Assembly (NCBI RefSeq): GCF_020379485.1
Contig: NC_063447.1
Coordinates: forward strand, 54,797,452 to 54,861,451
Direction: 5' to 3'
From: Brassica napus
Taxonomy: Eukaryota > Streptophyta > Magnoliopsida > Brassicales > Brassicaceae
DNA length: 64,000 nt
Shown here in pieces: positions 20,503 through 32,865 of this stretch; the stretch's first letter is position 1, and each line of letters opens with the position of its first letter. The translations under genes and the position numbers were made by a program. The notes below the pieces were generated by a model, which saw only the letters and a program-made list of their open reading frames with translations, did no database searches and was not told where the DNA came from.

Positions 20503-23500
20503 TTACCGCCGTCCCGAACAAGAATCTTGTCCTCAAGATTCATCATTGGAAAGCTTTTGCGGAGCTGAATAACATTCTCCCAAGTTGCATCAGCGAGAGG
20601 TAAGTCGGTCCACTGAACAAGTGCTTCACGTGTCTCTGTGTCCCCATCTCCCCTCGTACGGAACCTCAAAACTTTCGCAGGAATGAGGCGGAGAATCCCG
20701 TTTGCTCGAATTGGTGGTAATGTTCCTGAAGTTGGTATCTCTTGGCCAATGTGTTTCTTGAGGAGAGAAACATGAAACACAGGATGCACACGAGTTCCCT
20801 CCGGAAGCTTGAGACGGTACGCCACCTGCCCAATGCGTGCCTCAATTTCAAAAGGGCCATAATAGCGTGTAGACAACTTATGTGAAGTCCTCTTGAAGAT
20901 TGTATGCTGGCGATAGGGTTGTAGCCGCAAGTAAACCCATTCCCCGGCCTGAAAAATAACATCTCTCCGTTTCTGATCAGCGGCTTGCTTCATTCTGTTT
21001 GCAGCAGCCGCCAAGTTCTTCTTCAGCTCTTGGATGACAAGATCACGTTCTGCCAGTAGTGCATCTAGCTCTTGAACCGGCGTGGAGTTTTTCTCATAGC
21101 CTACCAACGGGGGAGGTTCACGGCCATAGAGAGCTTTGAAAGGTGACATACCCGTAGAAGCATGATACGTTGTGTTGTACCAGTACTCTGCCAATGGGAG
21201 GAGGAAGCTCCATTGCTTTGGTTTGTGATGAACAAAACAGCGGAGGTACTGCTCAATGCAGCGGTTAACAACTTCGGTTTGCCCGTCGGTTTGAGGGTGA
21301 TAAGCTGAGGACATTTTGAGCTGTGTACCGGTCACACGCCATAATTCTTTCCAGAACGTGCTGACAAAGATGGGATCTCTATCGCTGACGATAGATCTAG
21401 GAACCCCATGGTGTTTAACAACAGCATCAATGAACTTGGAAGCTACTAACCTTGCCGTATATGGATGAGCCATTGGGACCAGGTGAGCTGCTTTGGACAG
21501 TCTGTCCACCACCACCATAATTGAAGTATGATTATCTGATCTTGGCAACCCATCTACAAAATCCATGGAGACATCTTCCCACAGTTGATTTGGAATTGGG
21601 AGTGGCTGAAGCAGACCCTTCGGTGACAAGCTCTCTGATTTCACCCGTTGACAAATGTCACACTGAGCCACGTAATCCGCAATGGTTTTATGCATCGACG
21701 ACTAGTAGAACTGTTGTGAGATACGCTTGCGTGTTCGGAGGACGCCAGAGTTACCACCCATTGGTGTATCATGAAATTCCTTCAACAAGGGCTTGATGAT
21801 AGAGAAGTCATGAGGAATCACCAAACGATTGTTAAAGTAGATCATACCATTGCGACGAACGTAAGGTCCTCCGGGGTTCTCATCTGCCAAATGCCCCAGC
21901 CTAAGAAGATACAGATGAGTTGTTGTTGCCTCACGAAGATCATCCCAGAAGTCAGTTTGCTGAGTATAGACGGTATTGAGGCAAGGACTATGCGAGCGTC
22001 GCGAGAGTGCGTCAGCTGCGGCATTTGCTGATCCTGGACAGTATGTAATCTCATAATCATATCCAACCAGCTTACCCATCCATTTCTGCTGCTCAGGCGT
22101 GAGGATACGTTGCTCAAGTAGATAGCGAAGGCTCCGCTGGTCAGTCTGGATAGTAAACCTGCGACCAAGAAGGTAGGGTCTCCATGTACATACCGCAATC
22201 ACTATGGCCAACATCTCCCTCGCATACGTGGACCAGCTCTGTTTTTGAACCCCAAGTGAGCGGCTCATGTATGCAATTGGTCTACCTTACTGTGTGAGTA
22301 CAGCACCGATCCCTTCTCCTGAGGCGTCTGTCTGGATAATGAAAGGAGTAGAGAAGTCCGGCAGAGCTAGTGTTGGAGTTGTCGTCATGACTGTTTTGAG
22401 GTTGTTGAACGCTTCCTCCGCTGGAGATGACCACTCAAACTTCCCTTTCTTGAGGAGATTGGTTAGTGGTTTAGCAATGATCCCATAATCTTTGACGAAT
22501 TTGCGATAGTACCCTGTGAGGCCAAGGAAGCCTCGTAATTCAGTGATGGTTGTAGGTGATGGCCAGTCGAGCATAGCCTTGATCTTGGTGTTGTCGACCT
22601 TGACTCCATCCCCAGATATGAGATGACCCAAATAATCGACCTCGCTTTGTCCAAATGCACACTTCTTCTGCTTCACAAATAACTGCTTGGCGTGCAAAAT
22701 CTCAAAGACTCGCTTCACATGATCAAGATGTTCTTCCCACGATCGACTGAAGATCAAGATATCATCAAAGAAAACGAGTACAAATTTGCGGAGATAATCG
22801 CGAAATACCGAGTTCATCAAGGCCTGGAACGTAGACGGTGCGTTGCATAAGCCAAAGGGCATGACAAGGTACTCGTAGTGACCATTGTGAGTGCGGAATG
22901 CTGTCTTATGGACATCAGTGGGATGTACTCGAACCTGGTGATATCCTGCAGTAAGGTCGAGTTTTGTAAAGATGGTAGCACCGTGTAGCTCATCCAGCAT
23001 GTCTTCCACAGTTGGTATTGGAAACCTGTCTTTGACAGTAACCGCATTCAGAGCTCGATAGTCTGTGCAAAAACGCCACGATCCATCCTTTTTTTTTACT
23101 AGAAGCACCGGTGACGAAAAAGGGCTAGAGCTGGGTTGAACTAACCCCGTCTTCATCATCTCTTGGACTTGGCGTTCTATCTCCTCCTTCTGAAAATACG
23201 CATACCGATACGGCCTTACATTCACGGGATTGCAGCCCTCCTTCAAGGTGATGTGATGCTCGATCTCCCTTGGCGGTGGCAGCTGTGTCGGCGGAGCAAA
23301 GATCCCGTCGAATCTCTGTAACAGGAACCGCATTTGTTCCGGAATGACTAGAACGGCGTCGTTGTCTTGTTGGAACGTAAGGGCAAAACAGCTCTGGCCC
23401 ATTTTTGCCTCTTTGTGAAATTCTTTGGACTGGGCGTGAGATATAATTTTGCTCTGCAGCCCATGAATTGTCTGTTTCTGGTCTGCCCATGAGAATTCTA

Positions 23501-24841
23501 ACGTTTGGGCTTGCCAGTCACATAACGTAGGCCCAAGTTGCTGAAGCCACTGGATTCCAAGCACGATATCTTGTCCGGTGAGAGGCAGAGCATAGTAGTC
23601 GATATGGAACGAGACGCCATCGACTACTGTTAGTATCTGACGATATGCTCCAGTGCATCGTATTGGGTGTCCATCAGCAACCCGCACATTGAATGGCTTC
23701 GTTGGTGTGAGTTGAAGATTCAGACGGTGTGCGACTTTGTCGGTGATGAAGTTGTGGGTGGAGCCACTATCAATCAAGGCAATGAGCTTATGTCGGTGGA
23801 TTTCAGCATGAGCTCGAATAGTTTTTGGCGAACCCCATCCTGTAAGGGCATGAAGTGTTATCTCTAGTTCCTCCACTGTGTGTTGTTCATCGTCTCCGTC
23901 CTCCTCCTCCTCATCTTCCAGTCCTTCAATCAACAATAATTGAGATTTCTGACATCGGTGATCTGGTGTGTAGCGCTCATCGCAACTGAAACAGAGTCCC
24001 AAGCTCCTCTTTCTCTTCATCTCATCCCAACTTAGGCGTTTTGGGTTTCCAGGTGGTGTGACTCTTGGTGGAGTTGGTGTGGTCGCAGAGTCGTGCGGAA
24101 TCTTACTATTGAAAGTGTTGAATTTCCGTTGTCTTTGCAACTGTTCATCCCTCATTCGTGCCAATTCAATGGTAGCCTTGAGAGTTTTTGGCTGAAACAT
24201 ACGGATGCTATCTGAGATTGCGTCCTTGAGACCTCCCACATAAGAACCGATGAGAGCCTTTTGAGTCCATCCCGAAACCTTGTTCTGCAACCTTTCAAAC
24301 TCCCGTTGATAATCCCTTAGTGAACCGGTTTGACGGATCTTTGATAAGGCTTCGTCAAAGTCCTCTGCAGCTGTAGGGCCAAACCGAGCTCTCATCTCTT
24401 CTTCGAACACCTCCCACGTGACCACGGTTTCTTCTTCAGCAAGAGCCTTCATTGTCGCCTGCCACCACTCATTCGCCTCGTCTTCCAAATGGTACGAAGC
24501 GAAGCTCACACGCTGGTCTGGTGGAATGTTCTGGTCCAAGCAGTAGGATCCCCCTCGTTGAATTTTGGAAACTGAAGCTTAACGTGCCGGTGAGCCATAA
24601 TCTGGCCCAGTGGATTGGCGTTCTCTCGTTGAAAAGACCCTTGGTGTTGGGTTTCTTCTGTCCTACAGCTTGCCCTCGGTGCATTTGATCCCCCTTCCTG
24701 CAGCCCCGAAATAGCCTCAGCCAACGTCTGGCGAAAGGATAGCTCCAAGCTACGAATATTTTCGTTGATCGTTGCTACTTCGTCCTGCACCATGCCGAGC
24801 CCTGTTTCTAGGTCCGACAATCTCTTCTTGTTACTAGCCAT
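20385..24841 (-). pseudogene. Gypsy Gag-Pol polyprotein, interrupted
   Basis: It begins at ATG 24841 with a Gag N-terminus containing a coiled-coil-like segment. The frame shifts near 24540 (a short deletion in the Gag capsid region). The next segment, 24539-22287, has Gag (LEDEANEWW), zinc knuckle CFSCDERYTPDHRC, protease DSGSTHNF and RT with the FFDDIL active site (about 22760-22775). RNase H starts with QTDASGEGIGAVLTQ and hits TAA at 22287-22289. The same frame continues with the RNase H end (22268-21702), stopped by TAG at 21702-21704, then integrase (CDICQRVK zinc region, MDFVDGLP, SDRDPIF) and a tail resembling a chromodomain (LVQWTDLPLADATWE). All parts are recognisable, so decay is recent. 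Confidence 0.93.
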
Positions 24842-24903
24842 GACTCTAATAACGCTTCAAGTCACAGCAACACGATATGAAAAAGATGTTTGAACACTTG
24901 CGT

Positions 24904-24915
24904 GCTCTGATACCA
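24904..24915 (-). promoter_or_regulatory. Gypsy primer binding site
   Basis: On the minus strand TGGTATCAGAGC, complementary to initiator Met tRNA, lies two bases from the 5' LTR border. Confidence 0.9.
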
Positions 24916-24917
24916 AT

Positions 24918-25279
24918 TGATGGTCCCAGATATAGCTTCAAGAGTTAAACGTAAAAGACACAATGTTTTGTTGGTAGTATTGACATACCTTTTGTCTTTT
25001 CTTTATTTGCTTAAATAGAAAGAACTACGTAACGTAGTTGGAGCCACAACTCCTATAACATGGAAATGGGAAAGGTGGAAGAGTTGGTTCCTAAACACAA
25101 GGAGAGCAATTCTCTTCTTATCAACAATAACAGGAAATAACAGAAATATCATAAATAAATCTTAATTCAAATACTTGCGGTTTGGTATTCTTCTCTGGTT
25201 AGACATTCGTCGGTTCGGTTCATGGTCACCTTCTTCTTCTCCATTCACTTCTTCAGTCTCTGCTACTGTACTCGCATCA
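24918..25279 (-). repeat. Gypsy 5' LTR
   Basis: It is the same length as the 3' LTR (362 bp), with substitutions seen in GAAGAG/GAAGTG, GAGAGC/GAGACC, ATATC/ATAGC, CTCTGG/CTCCGG and CTCGC/CTCAC contexts. Confidence 0.93.
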
Positions 25280-25284
25280 GAGTT

Positions 25285-25846
25285 CGAATCGGAACTCGTG
25301 AGAGCATATCAGACTTCACAGCCATATTAAGACTCATCAAATCGCTAAAGAAACTAATGGAATTTGTCATTTTTCACGTTCTTACATTACCTCAACCATT
25401 TTGTCGGCGTGTTGATAATCGTCCAGACGAATAAAATTTTCAACCAATTTTTTTTTTGGCGACATGCTCTGAGTGCTGTTTTTGGTCGTCATAAAAAAAT
25501 TTAAAAAATAATATTTAATATATAAAGAATGTCAAACTCTGATTAGAATGATCTCTTTTCAAAATGCGTCCAAGAACAAATTCAGCAGATTATACCAATT
25601 TTACCTAAAGTGAACAATATCACATTAACCGGTAAAAACAAGAGCTAGGATTACAAAAATGACATTAGAGCCGGGATAACAAAAATCTGCAAAAAGAACA
25701 AAAACACCCTTTAATATCAATGAGCCTACGCATCTATAATAAACGGAGGTACGTGACAAAGACCAGTTAGAAGGATCATGAATGTTCTGTTGTGGTTTAA
25801 GCGCCTTCAAGGTAATCTTGCGATTAAGGTTACCATAGATTTGTAT
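25285..25846. other. Intergenic, no feature seen
   Basis: No gene, RNA or element border was recognised. Confidence 0.45.
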
Positions 25847-26033
25847 GGTGATGCAAAAACTAGATGGATAATTTCTAATAGTGCTACAAGAATTAGGTGA
25901 TGATGTCATAATGGTGCTCTACAAGGGTTCGGGACAGGTGATCCAAAAACTAGATGGATAATTTCTAATAGTGCTACAAGGTTTAGGTGATGATGTCATA
26001 ATACATCATGGCGCTCTACAAGGGTTTGGGACA
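25847..26033. repeat. Two-copy tandem duplication, about 90 bp
   Basis: Unit 1 (25847-25936) and unit 2 (25937-26033) both run from ggtgat-caaaaactagatgg to gggaca and share ctaatagtgctacaag and gatgatgtcataat. Unit 2 has an extra 6-7 bp (acatcat). Only a few substitutions separate them. Confidence 0.88.
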
Positions 26034-26233
26034 GAAACCTCATTTTCATTACTTCTAAAAACTAAAAGAATGTATACTATGGCTGTAACTGATAAAACAA
26101 TAAGGAATTGATGGAATAAAATAAATGGAATGATAGGAGTGAAATGCAACAAAGATTCATTTATAACCAAATTTGTTTTGGAATTATTTCTCTTTGTATT
26201 TATCTATTTTTTTTGTGGAGTTCATGGAGTGAG

Positions 26234-27048
26234 CAGGAACGGACCCACGTGGGTAGTGGGTGTGGCACATGGCACACACTAACTTGAAAACATTTTTATG
26301 CAGCTGACTGTACAAAGAAGATTATGTGGTTAATTTGGTTGTGAAGGTTAAAGTGTGCTCCACCCACTCCGAGTTCGAACTCATGTGTTGCGTTTCTGAT
26401 ATTTCATTTTTTCTAGAAAATTTTAATTACTATTCCATCAAACATTTTCTTTTGATTCTAATACCTAAAATTTATATTTAAAAGATGAATATTTTCATAA
26501 GTATTTTAAATTTGTGATGAAAAATGACGAAACTAACTCTCTTAAATTATCTATAAAAATTTATAAATCCAACATCATCCCTCAAATATTAAATCCTAAA
26601 CAATAATCCATTAATCAAAATGTTACGGTATTTTTTATTGAAAGTTTTTTTTTGAAAAATGGTATCCAGCTTATAGTATTTTAATCACTTTTTGATATTA
26701 CTTTTTTAAAAATAAAGACTCATAATTGATTAAAATTGAACCTTGACATTTTATTAAGTTTATTTTCAATACTTAAGACATAAATAAAAACTCAAAGGAA
26801 TAAATATTTATAATGAAATTACTATGTGCATAATTTTATGTGCATATATAATTTTATGATATTATTGAAAATGAATATTTAACATTGCGAAAAAATATTT
26901 CTTTTATATTTTATTTATTTTGAGAAAAATTAATGACTAATGTATTTTTTTAAAAATATTCTTTAATTTAATTTATCAAATTATATTTAATACAACATAA
27001 ATTTATATATTGTGCCCCACACTATGTTATTTTCTGGATCCGCCTCTG
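26234..27048. mobile_element. hAT-type element D, non-autonomous
   Basis: An 815-bp element with inverted ends CAGGAACGGACCCA and TGGATCCGCCTCTG and further inverted matching of GTGTGGCAC and GTGTGGGGCAC just inside. It is flanked by GGAGTGAG (26226-26233) and GGAATGAG (27049-27056), 7 of 8 bases equal. The interior is AT-rich and non-coding. Confidence 0.8.
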
Positions 27049-27350
27049 GGAATGAGTATTACATTCCATTCATGTCAAACGGCGAATTTTTTTGTTGGAA
27101 TTAATGGAATATTATTCCACATCATTTCATTCTAAAAATCAAAAATAAAGTTGCAGCCTATATAACCTTCCAAGAAGAGTTATTCTTGGGTTCACCTCCT
27201 AGGGTGAACCTTTAGTTCATCAACTAAAAGAATTTCATTATTTCAAATTCGATATCTTTTAGAAAAGGAAACAAAATATTGTCAAATTATATTATGTTTT
27301 TAAAATAAAAATGAAAAATAAAAATAAAAAAATAGTAGTTACAGAAAAAG

Positions 27351-28223
27351 CAGTGTTTTGAAACCCGACCCGGATCCGCGGTTGAACCGGTAAACCCGGC
27401 AACCCTGAAAAAATTCAGTTTGGGTTTTGTGAAAAACCCAATATTTAGAAACCCGCAAAAACCCACAAAAATCCAATAGAACCCGGAACCCGATACCGGT
27501 TGAACCACTGGTTGAACCAATAAATAACTTTTACTTCATTTAAAATTTTTAATTATGTTTTTAGATTATTTTTATATTCTAAATTTCTAATTAAGAAGTG
27601 ATATACCGACAAAAAAAAGTTAGGTTTTTCCTTTTCAGTTTTATATTTGTGATTTTTAGATTTTAATGAAGATTTCACTATGCCACTTGAAGAAAATAAA
27701 AGTGAACAATGGTAGAGAGAACCAAAATTAGTTGATGTGATTTGGTGTTAGTTTATTTCCGTTATTGATAATTTTTTATAATGATTTTTTACTTTTGGTT
27801 TATTTTGTATTTGAAATTTAATTTATTATTTACATTAAACATTTAAATATTTATAAATTTTATGTCTTGATTTTTTTAGATGCCATAACTCTTACCTTAT
27901 TAGACAAAATTATAAATATTCTAAACTATTTTTTTGATATTTTGTATATCTAATGAAAATAAAAATATATAAATTAAAGTTAAGTACTTTCTAAATGTTA
28001 TTAAACATAAAAATATACACATCCAAAGTATTATTTTATGTTTATAAAAACATTTAGAAAATATTAAACTTTAGTTTCTATATTTTTATTTACATAGCTG
28101 ATATATTATTATATAATAAAATTGATTCATTTATTAACCCGCGGTTCGCCTGCGGTTGACCCAGTGATCCAGCGACCCGGTAAGTCGTCCGGTTCAGTGT
28201 CCGGGCCGGGTTTAAAAACATTG
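27351..28223. mobile_element. hAT-type element E in the left arm
   Basis: An 873-bp non-coding element with inverted ends CAGTGTTTTGAAACCCG and CGGGTTTAAAAACATTG and subterminal ACCCGG/CCGGGT words. Flanking octamers agaaaaag (27343-27350) and gaaaaaag (28224-28231) agree at 6 of 8 positions. The right arm of the host foldback lacks it, which confirms insertion. Confidence 0.78.
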
Positions 28224-28510
28224 GAAAAAAGAATTAAAAAATATATTTTAACGTCGTTAGCAAAACACTTAACACTAAATCCTAATCTCTAAACCATAAA
28301 TCTTAAACCCTAAACCCTTGGATAAACCCTAAACCCTTGGATAAATCATAAACTCTAAATTAAAAACACTAAACACTAAAACCTTAAACCTTAAATCCTA
28401 AACCCTAACCCCTTGAGTGTTTTATTGTTTAGTGTTTTTGATTTAGAGTTTATGACTTATCCAATGGTTTAAGGTTTATCCAAGGGTTTAGGGTTTAAGG
28501 ATTAGGATTT

Positions 28511-28865
28511 CACTACAAGAAAACAGCGGTATTCTGACGGACATTCCGACGGAAAATGAAATCCTCGGAATATACCGAGGAATTTCCGAGGAAATTCCGA
28601 GGAAACACAAAATTGGGGTTCCTCGGAATTTCCTCGGAATATACCGACGGAATTCCGAGGAAACCTCAGTCCGTCGGAATATTCCGAGGAAATTCCGAGA
28701 AACAATGTATTCCTCGGAAAAAACCGATGAATTCCGAGGAAATATTATAGCCGTTGGAGAGCCGTTGGGGGATTTTACAAAATTCCGAGGAAATTTCGAC
28801 GAACTAGCCTTTTCCGTCGGAATTCCGTCGGAATTCCGTCGGAATTTCCTCGGTATGTCGGCAGG
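28511..28865. repeat. CACTA left subterminal repeats
   Basis: The motif TTCCGAGGAA and its inverse TTCCTCGGAA, with GACGGAATTCC variants, recurs more than a dozen times in both orientations. Such arrays near CACTA ends are bound by the element-encoded DNA-binding protein (TNPA in En/Spm). Confidence 0.85.
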
Positions 28866-28872
28866 ATTTAAT

Positions 28873-28880
28873 CTATATAT
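28873..28880 (+). promoter_or_regulatory. TATA box of the tnp2 gene
   Basis: TATATATA about 90 bp before the ATG at 28967, just inside the left subterminal repeats, matching the compact promoter layout of CACTA elements. Confidence 0.55.
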
Positions 28881-28966
28881 ACAAGCACTCCTCTTCCTCT
28901 TCATTCACTCCATATCTTCATCCTCCCTCTTACTCTATTTACACACGAATTTGATTCATAAAAAAT

Positions 28967-31900
28967 ATGTCTTCTTCAAATTATTTTTGTTCTTGGATCG
29001 ATCGACCTCATTTGGATCCGAACACGAGATTGCTTACGGAAGAATACCAACGAGGTATAACCGAATTCATGGGGTTAGTTCACCGACAACCGGAAGCAAA
29101 AACATGTAAGTTAAGATGTCCTTGCTCTAATTGTAAAAATAGAAAGGTTATTAAAGAGTGGGATGTTTGGACTCATCTATATTTGAGTGGGTTTACACGA
29201 AGTTACAAAATTTGGTATCATCATGGGGAAACTGATTATGAACATGGTAGTACTAGCGAACCTCAGCCAGCGGTTAGATTAGAAGAACCAATTAGAACGG
29301 ATGTAGATTATGGTGTAGGTACTGAGCAGATGGTAAATGATCATTTTAGAGGGGAAGATTTACCCAATGCAGAAGCTAGGAGATTTTATGATATGTTGGA
29401 TGCTGGAAAGCAACCATTGTACGAAGGTTGCAGAGATGGTCATTCAGCTTTATCATCTGCTACAAGATTGATGGGCATTAAAACAGATTATAATTTGGCT
29501 GAAGACTGTGTGGATGCGATTGCTGATTTTGTAAAAGGTATTCTACCCGAGGATAATGTAGCTCCTGGTTCATACTACGAGGTTCAGAAACTCGTAGCTG
29601 GTCTTGGTTTATCGTATCAGGTAATAGATGTATGCAGCGACAACTGCATGATTTATTGGAGGGCGGATGAACAGCGGGTTACATGCAAATTTTGTGGAAA
29701 GCCTCGTTATAAAGATACGAGTGGAAGAGTTCCAGTGCCATATAAAAGGATGTGGTATTTACCTTTGACGGAAAGGTTGCAGAGGTTGTATCTGTCTGAA
29801 CGCACAGCGCAACCAATGAGATGGCATGCGGAGCACTCAACAGATGGTGAGATCAGACATCCTTCAGATGCAAAAGCGTGGAAGCATTTCCAATCAAAGT
29901 ATCCCGACTTTGCGTATGAGAGAAGAAATGTCTACCTTGGATTATGTACTGATGGTTTTAGTCCGTTTGGCAAGAGTGGAAGACAGTATTCTCTATGGCC
30001 CGTCATTCTTACACCATACAACCTCCCCCCAAACTTGTGCTTGCGACGAGAGTTTTTGTTTCTCTCGATTCTCGTTCCCGGACCAGAGCATCCTAAGAGA
30101 TCACTTGATGTGTTTCTTCAGCCACTAATATATGAGTTGCAACAACTATGGGCTCAAGGTGCTGAAACATACGATGTTTCGTGTAAAGAAAACTTTCAAA
30201 TGCGGGCAGTACTAATGTGGACAATAAGTGATTTTCCAGCATATGGTATGTTGTCTGGATGGACAACGCATGGAAGGCTATCATGTCCATATTGTCAAGA
30301 TAACACTGATGCTTTCCAACTAAAACACGGAAGGAAAACGTGTTGGTTTGACTGTCACAGGAGATTCCTACCACCTGATCATCCATATCGTAGGAGTAGG
30401 AATTTGTTTACGAAGAACAAGAGGGTGTTTGACAGTCCACCTCCGGAAATTTGTGGGAAAGATTTGAAGATACAACTAAGAGATTTTGGTGCAGAAAGGA
30501 CGCCAGAAGTCGGTGGACATGAGCGTTTTCCGGTAGATGCTGTTGGAGAACTACATAACTGGCACAAAAAAAGTATTTTCTGGGATCTGCCATACTGGGA
30601 GGATCATCTGCTAAGGCATAATTTAGATGTCATGCATATTGAGAAGAACTTTTTTGACAATCTCATGAACACGATCCTTAATGTTCAAGGTAAAACAAAG
30701 GATAATTTGAAGTCAAGACTGGATTTAGTCGATATATGTGCTCGTTCAGAACTTCATGTTGATGAAAATGGTAGGGCTCCTTTTCCCATATACCGACTTG
30801 ATGCAGCGGGAAAAGATGCGTTCTTTGATTGGATTTCAAACGATGTGGAATTTCCAGACGGTTACGCATCAAATTTGCGTAACTGTATCGACAGAAAGGA
30901 AGGAAAGTTTACTGGCTTGAAAAGCCACGATTGCCATGTAATGATGCAGCGCCTCCTTCCGTTCGCCTTCAAGGAACTATTACCACGAAATGTTCATGAA
31001 GCAATTGCAGGGATAAGTGGTTTCTTCCGCGATTTATGCACGAGATCAGTGACTCTTGAAGGTATTGAAAATTTGAAGACTAACATAGCCGTGATTCAGT
31101 GCAACCTTGAGAAGATATTTCCTCCCTCATTTTTTGATGTTATGGAGCATCTTGTTATTCACCTGGCAAGAGAATTGGAACTTGGTGGTCCTGTGCAGTA
31201 TAGATGGATGTATCTGTATGAGCGGTATATGTTCCATTTGAAGAAGATGGTGAAAAATTTAAGTAGGGTGGAAGGTTCTATAGTCGCACAGATGATCAAT
31301 GAAGAAACTTCAAACTTTGCCGAGTACTACTTTCCAGCAGAAGTTCAGACCAAAAACAGAAGACCTGCTCGGCATGATGATAGAGGCGAACGGGCAACAT
31401 ATCATGTTACGGTTCCAGACATTTTCACAGATGTTGGACGACTTAGCGGAAAACCAAAGGACCGTCGACTTACTGAGCAGGAGCGCAGTCATTTGCAAAC
31501 ATATTTGCTCACCAACTGCGAAGACGTTCTTCAATATGAGAGGTAAATAAATGAGCTTACAAATTTTTATTTTAACAAGTTGAAATTTAAATCTTAATTA
31601 ATTACATTATTGTCATCATATACAGGATTTTCATGGCAGAAAAGCGGTTCGAGTATAGATACGCCACAGAGGACGAACTAGAAGAAATGAAGCAGAGAGA
31701 ATTTAGTGGATGGATGTTTACTTATGTGAGTGCTTTAAACAAATTAAAATATATTTTATCACATATTTATACTAATTCACATTTATTGATATAATATATA
31801 TATATGTGCTATTAATAGGTGTCTGCTGGTTTGGCCAGAGGTGAAACATTTGACGATTGGATACGTGAGATGGTCGTTGGACCAAACTTTGTTGTGAAGT

Positions 31901-32584
31901 CATATCCGAGATTTTGTACTCGAGGATATGCATTCACAACTCAGAAGAGGAGACGTTCGAGTACGACTTATGATGCTGGCGTTTGTTCTGCATCAGGAGA
32001 TGATGTATACTACGGACACATACATGAGATTTTGGAAATTAAGTATTTGGGCATGGTTGGATTGCGCTGTACTGTTTTCTATTGTGATTGGCACGACAAC
32101 ACCCCAGATCGAGGTGTGAGAACAGATGCATTTGGTGTTACATCAGTAAATTCGAGGCGAAAGCTGCAATATTATGATCCTTTCATTCTTGCTTCTCAGG
32201 CCGATCAGGTAATTAAATGTTAATTATTCAGAATGATTCATCATCATGTGTATTAATTTATAATTTTTCTAAATGTTACAGGTTTGTTATATCAAGTACC
32301 CCCGGGTAAGGAACAGAGATGATCCATGGGTTACTGTTACAAGACTCAACCCGAGAGGCCGAGTTCAGGGAAGTTCTGAGCTGGAAGACCCACTACAACC
32401 AAGCACATCCGGCAACTTAAGTGCAGCAGAAGATTTAGCTGGAGTTGGCCTTGTAGTCGATTTAACCGACTTTGGAGAGGAAGCCGTCGTTCACGTAGAG
32501 GATGAACCAGTGATTGGAGAGTTTCACCAAGATCCAGATTCAGATTCATCTGGTGATGATGACTCGGAAACAGACTACCATTGA
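28967..32584 (+). CDS. CACTA transposase tnp2 (TNPD-like), four exons
   Basis: Exons 28967-31542, 31626-31725, 31819-32208 and 32282-32584, all with GT-AG introns, join in frame to 1122 residues. The N-terminus (about 5-90) is the transposase-associated domain with CPCSNC. The tnp2 transposase domain follows (about 150-560), including DVCSDNCMIYW, CKFCGKPRY and the stretch DLPYWEDHLLRHNLDVMHIEKN. DUF4218 covers about 640-790 (LPFAFKELLPRNVHEAI) and DUF4216 lies in exons 3-4 (GMVGLRCTVFYCDW, YYDPFILASQADQ). The last exon adds an acidic tail. The enzyme cuts the element at its CACTA ends in the nucleus. No stop or frameshift is present, so this could be an active transposase. Confidence 0.93.
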
Positions 32585-32865
32585 ACTTATTTATTTTTTT
32601 TTTAAAGAAATACCGAGGAAATTCCGAGGAACACTTGATATAACCTCTTTCCTCGGATAATAGTTATTTGGTTTATCTAGCAAGGCAAAGCTGAATACGA
32701 ATTAAAAACTACTCAGAACACAACCAAATAAAACGAAGAAACCATGTAAAAGAAATACGAACTCATAATTAAGAAACCCAAAAAAAAACTCAGTTCAAAA
32801 TTAACAGAAAATAAGACCATAAAACGTTAGAATAGAAAAGAAAATAAAATAGCCGGTGATAGCTC

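Larger units (their letters stand above)
20141..25279 (-). mobile_element. Ty3/gypsy retrotransposon (chromovirus-like), defective
   Basis: A 5139-bp element on the minus strand with two 362-bp LTRs (TGATG...CATCA) and a perfect TSD GAGTT (20136-20140 and 25280-25284). The order on the minus strand is LTR, Met-tRNA primer site, Gag with zinc knuckle, protease, RT, RNase H, integrase, a chromodomain-like tail and LTR. The LTRs differ by about five substitutions in 362 bp, so it is older than the neighbouring Copia but still young. One frameshift and two nonsense codons break the polyprotein. Confidence 0.95.

Noticed and set aside
28488..28904. ORFs of 138, 67 and 64 residues at the CACTA left end
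   Set aside because: They translate the TTCCGAGGAA subterminal repeats on both strands.
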